Origin: CADEDH01 sp050330635
GTDB taxonomy: Bacteria; Actinomycetota; Acidimicrobiia; Acidimicrobiales; SZUA-35
Length of the DNA stretch: 64,000 nucleotides
Reading direction: 5' to 3'
Assembly (NCBI GenBank): GCA_050330635.1
Contig: JBHJNQ010000049.1
Location: 59,569-123,568, forward strand
In this document: positions 59,608-64,000 of the stretch, in pieces
Layout of the letters: each line of letters opens with the position of its first letter
How positions within the stretch are numbered: the stretch's first letter is position 1
The notes under the pieces: model-generated
Database searches by the model: none
What the model saw: the letters and a program-made list of their open reading frames with translations, nothing else
What the model was told of the DNA's origin: nothing
Made by a program: the position numbers and the translations under genes

Positions 59608-62208
59608 TCAGGTGCCGGGGATGCCGGCCGGCTCGTGGACCAGGTCGCGCAGTGCCTCGGCGATCTCGGTCCGGATGGGAATGCTCGACAGCATCAGGTT
59701 CACCGCGGTGATCGAGGTGTGGGTCTGACCCCGGCTCGGCAGGTGCCGCACCCTGACCCCGGCCCCGGCCAGCGCCTCGGCGTAGGCGTTGCCCTCGTCG
59801 CGCAGCGGGTCGAGCTCGGAGGTGACGACGATGGCCGGCGGCAGGCCGGACAGGTCCGCCGCCTTCAGGGGAGCCACGCGAGGATCGTCACGGTCGGCGG
59901 CGTCGGCATAGTGGTCCCAGAACCACTCCATCAAGGGCCGGGTCAGGATGTAGCCATCGGCGTTGTCGGCGTACGACCCCCGGGTCAGGTCGCTGTCGGT
60001 CACCGGGGTGATCAGCAACTGGGCGCAGATGTCGGGCCCGCCGACGTCGCGCGCCAGCTGGCTGACCACCGCCGCCAGGTTGCCACCGGCGCTCCAACCG
60101 GCGACCGCCAGACGGCCCGGGATGCCGCCCAGCTCGATGGTGTGGTCGGCCACCCACCGGACGGCGGCGAAGGCGTCGTCGACGGCGGCGGGGAACCGGG
60201 CCTCGGGGGCGTGCCGGTAGTCGACCGAAACCACCACCGCATCGGCCTGGAGGCACAGGTCGCGGCAGTAGGGGTCGTCGGAGGTGGCGTGGCCGAGGAC
60301 CCAGCCGCCGCCGTGGAAGTACACCACGACCGGGTGGGGTCCGTCGGTGAACGGGCGGTACAGGCGATAGTCGAGGGGGTTGCCGTCGGCACCGGGCAGG
60401 GTGGCATCGACGACCTCACCCACCTCCGGCCCCGGTGGGGTCTGGGCTGCACTCTGCTCCATGAAGTCGCGGGCCTCGGCCGGCGACATCGACTCGAGGG
60501 GCGGCAGACCCATCTCCGCCATCGTGTCGATGAGCATCTTCACGTCGGGCTGGATGAAGCGGACGACGCCATCGTTGGTCTCGGTGGCCTCGGCTCCGGC
60601 TCGGGTGAAGCCCAGGTAGCCCCGCTCGATGACCTCGTTGCAGGCGTGGCGGTACTGGTCGACCCCGCCGACATAGGGCAGGAACACCCGCGGCTTGCCG
60701 GGCACGTTTGCCCCCATGTACCAGCTGTTGGCCCGGGGGAACAGGGTGATCTCGGCGCAGTCGTTGACGTGCTGGATCCACCCCTCCTCGGCCGTCGTCG
60801 TGGCCTCGATGGTGTCGAACCCGCCGTCCCGCAGGTCGGTCAGGCACTGGGTGATCCAGTCGACGTGCTGCTCGATCGACACGACCATGTTCGACAACAC
60901 CGAGGGGCTGCCCGGCCCGGTGATGGCGAAGAAGTTGGGGAAGCCCTCGACGGTCAGGCCGAGGTACGTGCGCGGACCCTCGGCCCACTTGTCGGCCAGT
61001 TCGACGCCGTCACGACCGCGGATGTCGACCCCGACGATGGCGCCGGTCATGGCGTCGAATCCGGTGGCATAGACGATGGCGTCGAACTCGAAGGTCTCGT
61101 CGCTGGTCTGGACGCCGGTCTCGGTGATCGTCGTGATCGGGGTGCGACGCAGGTTGACCAGCTTCACGTGGGGCAGGTTGTAGGTCTCGTAGTAGTTGGT
61201 GTCGAGACACATCCGCTTGGTCATGATGGGGAACGTGGTGGGGCACAGGTCCTCGGCGACCTGGGGGTCGTTCACCTTGGCCCGGATCTTGTTGCGCACG
61301 AACTCGCAGGCCAGCTCGTTCGACTCGGCGTTGACCAGCAGGTCGGCGAACTGGCTAGCGAGAGTCAGCAGGTCGGCGGCCTCCCAGCCGATCTCCAGCC
61401 GACGGTTGCGCTCCTCCTCGGGCAGCGAGACCGCCGGCTCCAGGGCCGGCTCCCGCGGCACTCCGGCGGTCGACCAGCGCTGCGAGTCACGGTAGGCCTG
61501 GCGATCGGCGTCGACCTGGGCCCGGTGCTCGGGCCGGACCGGGCCGTTGCGGGCCGGCAGCGAGAAGTTGGGGGTGCGCTGGAACACGACCAGCTCGCTG
61601 GCCTGGGCTGCGATGAGGGGGATCGACTGGATGGCCGACGAACCGGTGCCGATGACTCCGACCCGCATGCCGGTGAAGTCGACCCCTTCGTGAGGCCAGC
61701 GCCCGGTGGTGTAGGTCGGGCCGGTGAATCGCTCGTGACCCGGCACGTCGGGTTCCTTGGGCGCCGACAGGCAGCCCGTCGCCATCACGTAGTGCCGGGC
61801 GGTGAGGGTGTCGCCATCGCCGGTGTGCACGACCCAGCGCGACCCGTCGTCGTCCCACTGGGCCGACGCCACCTTGGTGGAGAAGCGGATGTCGCGACGC
61901 AGGTCGTGCTTGTCAGCCACGAATTGCAGGTAGCGGAGGATCTCGGGCTGGGTGGCGTACCGCTCCGACCACTGCCACTCGTCTTCGAGCTCGGGATCGA
62001 AGCTGTAGGAGTAGTCGAGGCTCTCGATGTCACAACGGGCGCCCGGGTAGCGGTTCCAGTACCACGTGCCACCGACGTCGTCGCCGGTCTCGAGGGCCAG
62101 GGCGCTGAACCCGGCGCGGCGCAGGGCGTACAGCTGGTAGAGCCCGGCCATGCCCGCCCCCACGACGATGACGTCGTAGTCCGTTTCGGTTCCCTGCGTC
62201 GATGCCAT
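59608..62208 (-). CDS. Fused Baeyer-Villiger-type monooxygenase and HSL-family esterase
   Basis: The single 866-residue frame joins two enzymes. Residues 1 to about 540 are a class B flavin monooxygenase: VIVVGAGMAGLYQLYALRRA, GGTWYWNRYPGARCD, RVGVIGTGSSAIQSIPLIAA and ATGFDAMTGAIVGVDIRGRD. The BVMO fingerprint reads FTGPTYTTGRWP, with Thr instead of the usual His. Residues from about 570 to the end are an alpha/beta hydrolase: VVVYFHGGGWVLGHATSDDP, LAVAGWSAGGNLAAVV (nucleophile Ser near 705), ELDPLRDEGNAYAEALAGAG and a His in RGQTHTSI. The design suggests ketone to ester to alcohol plus acid in one polypeptide. Start ATG 62208 follows GAGCTCAC. Confidence 0.92.
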   Translation of the reverse strand: MASTQGTETDYDVIVVGAGMAGLYQLYALRRAGFSALALETGDDVGGTWYWNRYPGARCDIESLDYSYSFDPELEDEWQWSERYATQPEILRYLQFVADKHDLRRDIRFSTKVASAQWDDDGSRWVVHTGDGDTLTARHYVMATGCLSAPKEPDVPGHERFTGPTYTTGRWPHEGVDFTGMRVGVIGTGSSAIQSIPLIAAQASELVVFQRTPNFSLPARNGPVRPEHRAQVDADRQAYRDSQRWSTAGVPREPALEPAVSLPEEERNRRLEIGWEAADLLTLASQFADLLVNAESNELACEFVRNKIRAKVNDPQVAEDLCPTTFPIMTKRMCLDTNYYETYNLPHVKLVNLRRTPITTITETGVQTSDETFEFDAIVYATGFDAMTGAIVGVDIRGRDGVELADKWAEGPRTYLGLTVEGFPNFFAITGPGSPSVLSNMVVSIEQHVDWITQCLTDLRDGGFDTIEATTTAEEGWIQHVNDCAEITLFPRANSWYMGANVPGKPRVFLPYVGGVDQYRHACNEVIERGYLGFTRAGAEATETNDGVVRFIQPDVKMLIDTMAEMGLPPLESMSPAEARDFMEQSAAQTPPGPEVGEVVDATLPGADGNPLDYRLYRPFTDGPHPVVVYFHGGGWVLGHATSDDPYCRDLCLQADAVVVSVDYRHAPEARFPAAVDDAFAAVRWVADHTIELGGIPGRLAVAGWSAGGNLAAVVSQLARDVGGPDICAQLLITPVTDSDLTRGSYADNADGYILTRPLMEWFWDHYADAADRDDPRVAPLKAADLSGLPPAIVVTSELDPLRDEGNAYAEALAGAGVRVRHLPSRGQTHTSITAVNLMLSSIPIRTEIAEALRDLVHEPAGIPGT

Positions 62209-62361
62209 GCGTGAGCTCCTTCACCGGGGGACGCTGCATCCCCATACGATCGTCGCCCATCCTTGCTCGTCACGGCTGTCGCGCCAAACCAGGGCCCCGT
62301 CCCCCGAGGTCGACGTCCGACCACCCGGAACGAGCGGTCCGCCGGGCAGTAGCGTAGGGCC

Positions 62362-63522
62362 ATGGCGACACCGATCCCGTTCCGGGTGGACCTCCCCCAG
62401 TCCGAGCTCGACGACCTCCGGGATAGGCTGCGTCGGACCCGGTGGCCGGCCGATCCCGGCAACCCCGACGGCCGCTACGGGGCGCCGGCGGCGTGGATGC
62501 ACGGCCTCGTCCGCCACTGGGCCGAGGACTACGAATGGCGAGCGGTCGAGGCGGAGATGAACGCCTACGACCACGTGAGGGTCGAGCTCGACGGGATCCC
62601 GATCCACGCCATGCTGGTGCCGGGTCGCGGCCCGGCCCCGATGCCTCTGCTGCTCACCCACGGCTGGCCGTGGACGTTCTGGGACCTCCGAGCCGTCGCC
62701 GATCGCCTCGCCGACCCGGCGGCCCATCGCGGCGACCCGGCCGACGCCTTCGACGTCGTGGTCCCCTCGTTGCCCGGCTATGGCTTCTCCGTTCCGTTGT
62801 CGAGCACCGGCGTCGACGTGGCCCGCATCGCCGAGTTGTGGGTCCGGTTGATGACCGAGGGGCTGGGCCACGAGCGGTTCGGGGCCCAGGGGGGCGATTG
62901 GGGCGCCTTCGTCACCGGCTGGCTCGGCCACGCCTACCCGGAGCGGCTGACCGGCGTCTACCTGACCATGCCCGTCCTGCCCGGCCTGCTGGGGGCCCGG
63001 GCGCCCGGCCCCGACCGCTACGCCGACGACGAGCGCTGGATGCTGGCCCGGGCCGACGAGGCTCGCCGCACTACCGAGGCCCACGTGGCCGTCCACCGGC
63101 GCGATCCCCAGACCCTGGCCTATGCGCTGGCCGACTCACCGGCGGGCCTCGGAGCGTGGCTGTGGCATCGACGCCAGCTGTGGTGCGACGGCGACGCCCT
63201 CGAGGTCTTCGGCGCCGACGAGCTGTGCACCCTGGCGTCGCTCTACTGGTTCAACGCCTCGTTCGCCTCGTCGATCCGTCTCTACGCCGAGCAGTTCACC
63301 AAACCCCAGCCCCTGGCCCACGATCGAGCCCGCATCATCGACGTGCCCACCGGGTTCGGGGTGTTCGCCCGGGATCTGATGTTCCTGCCCCGGGCCGTGG
63401 CCGAGGAGCGCACCGATCTCCGCCGCTGGACCGTGTTCGACCGGGGTGGGCACTTCGCCCCGGTCGAGCGTCCCGACGTGGTGGCCGACGAGCTGCGGGC
63501 CTTCTTCCGGCCCCTCCGCTGA
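62362..63522 (+). CDS. Epoxide hydrolase with EHN domain
   Basis: The 386-residue protein has the N-terminal EHN domain (IPFRVDLPQSELDDLRDRLR, WAEDYEWRAVEAEMNAYDHV) and an alpha/beta hydrolase core. The core has LLTHGWPWTFWDLRAVADRL (oxyanion HGWP), RFGAQGGDWGAFVTGWLGHA with the nucleophilic Asp near 178, and FDRGGHFAPVERPDVVADEL with the base His near 362. It opens epoxides to diols in the cytosol. It is divergent from the fused monooxygenase-esterase (153 bp), pointing to a shared role in oxygenated hydrocarbon catabolism. Confidence 0.92.
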   Translation: MATPIPFRVDLPQSELDDLRDRLRRTRWPADPGNPDGRYGAPAAWMHGLVRHWAEDYEWRAVEAEMNAYDHVRVELDGIPIHAMLVPGRGPAPMPLLLTHGWPWTFWDLRAVADRLADPAAHRGDPADAFDVVVPSLPGYGFSVPLSSTGVDVARIAELWVRLMTEGLGHERFGAQGGDWGAFVTGWLGHAYPERLTGVYLTMPVLPGLLGARAPGPDRYADDERWMLARADEARRTTEAHVAVHRRDPQTLAYALADSPAGLGAWLWHRRQLWCDGDALEVFGADELCTLASLYWFNASFASSIRLYAEQFTKPQPLAHDRARIIDVPTGFGVFARDLMFLPRAVAEERTDLRRWTVFDRGGHFAPVERPDVVADELRAFFRPLR

Positions 63523-63909
63523 CGAGACGCAGCCGGGCGGAGCCATTCACGACGGGGCGCATCCCCTGCGACCACGCTCACCCTTTGCCGCGCACGCAGC
63601 GCCCGTCCGGGAACTCGACAACTCCACTTGACCGCGGCAATCGACGAACCGTCACTCCACGATCTTCGCAACTCCGCCCCGTGGTGGCCACGCGCACCCG
63701 CACGCTTCGGTCCGTCCTGTGCGCCTCTGCAGGGCGTCGCCAGAGGTTTGGGACCGCTCACGAGTCGGGCGCCCCGATACCGATCTGGATCGCCGGAAGT
63801 GTGTGGCCATCAGGAGCGCTGCGAGACGCGATTTCGAGTGGCGGTCCGGCGTGGTCCCGGCGATCTGGAGATATGTGATGCGATGTAGAGCTTGAGCGGT
63901 CGAGCGATA
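63523..63909. other. 387-bp interval without a recognised gene, lower coding bias
   Basis: The sequence after the epoxide hydrolase has a weaker G/C third-position pattern on all frames and contains no domain that I recognise. Its composition shift toward the right edge may mark the outer part of an inserted element. Confidence 0.4.
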
Positions 63910-63984
63910 GGGCCTCCTCGCTCGATTGTCCGCGGGTCTCGGTGAAAACTCGTGGTGTCTACACAAGCGAGTGCGAGGAGGCCC
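63910..63984 (+). repeat. 12-bp inverted repeat enclosing a structured leader
   Basis: GGGCCTCCTCGC (63910-63921) and GCGAGGAGGCCC (63973-63984) are exact inverted copies 51 bp apart. The second arm ends 3 bp before an ATG. The interior contains further short complementary pieces (GTGT/ACAC). It could be the end of an insertion element or a structured 5' RNA. Confidence 0.55.
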
Positions 63985-63987
63985 TTG

Positions 63988-64000
63988 ATGGCATCGTATG
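63988..64000 (+). CDS. Start of an unknown gene cut by the right edge (possibly a transposase)
   Basis: Only ATG GCA TCG TAT G is visible, giving Met-Ala-Ser-Tyr. It directly follows an inverted repeat whose arm includes GAGGAGG, a plausible ribosome-binding site with a 5-8 nt gap. The setting suggests the first gene of an insertion sequence, but the family cannot be determined from 13 bases. Confidence 0.3.

Overview
The window is 64 kb of uniformly high-GC DNA with strong G/C third-position bias, frequent GTG starts and many 4-nt ATGA/GTGA gene overlaps. The gene families (1606-aa NAD-glutamate dehydrogenase, AfsR/BTAD regulator, thiolase plus DUF35 pair, CaiB-type CoA transferase, Baeyer-Villiger type monooxygenases, Rieske oxygenase, EHN-type epoxide hydrolase, ChaB/Rho-N protein) suggest an environmental actinobacterium, plausibly of the Acidimicrobiia. 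That placement is inference; no rRNA or tRNA gene is visible.

Layout. 1-6.6 kb is a decay zone: an internally deleted AfsR-like regulator, a frameshifted TPR gene, an intact Kef-type antiporter, and a beta-lactamase-like gene cut by a decayed Tn3-family element whose terminal repeat is still visible. 6.6-11.5 kb is one intact NAD-glutamate dehydrogenase. 11.5-23 kb holds small redox and lipid genes (nitroreductase, TetR regulators, CaiB transferase, PNPOx-like proteins, beta-propeller, alpha/beta hydrolase, enoyl-CoA hydratase) mixed with fragments of a Rieske oxygenase, an SDR, a P450, a HugZ-like gene and an esterase.

23.0-27.1 kb (minus strand) is the most unusual part. It is a compact five-gene set: a MerB-like protein with an in-frame TGA where organomercurial lyase has its catalytic cysteine, a UGSC-motif protein whose U is an in-frame TGA followed by a perfect SECIS-like hairpin, two homologous proteins of unknown function, and a thioredoxin-reductase-like flavoprotein with a CAAC redox centre. 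The last four genes are translationally coupled or abut. I read this as a selenocysteine-dependent redox or organometal/thiol-processing cassette; the chemistry is not known from the sequence.

27.3-45.3 kb is mostly transport and stress response: an antiporter pair broken by a local inversion, MgtC, an APC permease, a P-type cation ATPase behind a yybP-ykoY (manganese) riboswitch, a glycogen debranching-type glucosidase, a GT4 glycosyltransferase, a GAF-PAS-GAF-SpoIIE phosphatase next to a STAS antagonist, and a complete OpuC-type osmoprotectant ABC transporter ending in a terminator-like hairpin. 45.5-63.5 kb is acyl-CoA, ketone and aromatic metabolism: thiolase/DUF35, two Baeyer-Villiger type monooxygenases (one frameshifted, one fused to an esterase), macro-domain hydrolase, SMP-30 lactonase, ProRS, a KAS/acyl-CoA ligase pair, a cupredoxin lipoprotein, enoyl-CoA hydratase, biotin-type carboxyltransferase, Rieske oxygenase and epoxide hydrolase. 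The right edge carries an inverted repeat and the first codons of what may be a mobile-element gene.

Single-base disruptions occur in about a dozen otherwise coherent genes, many in short G or C runs. Real gene decay and residual long-read homopolymer errors cannot be told apart from this sequence alone.
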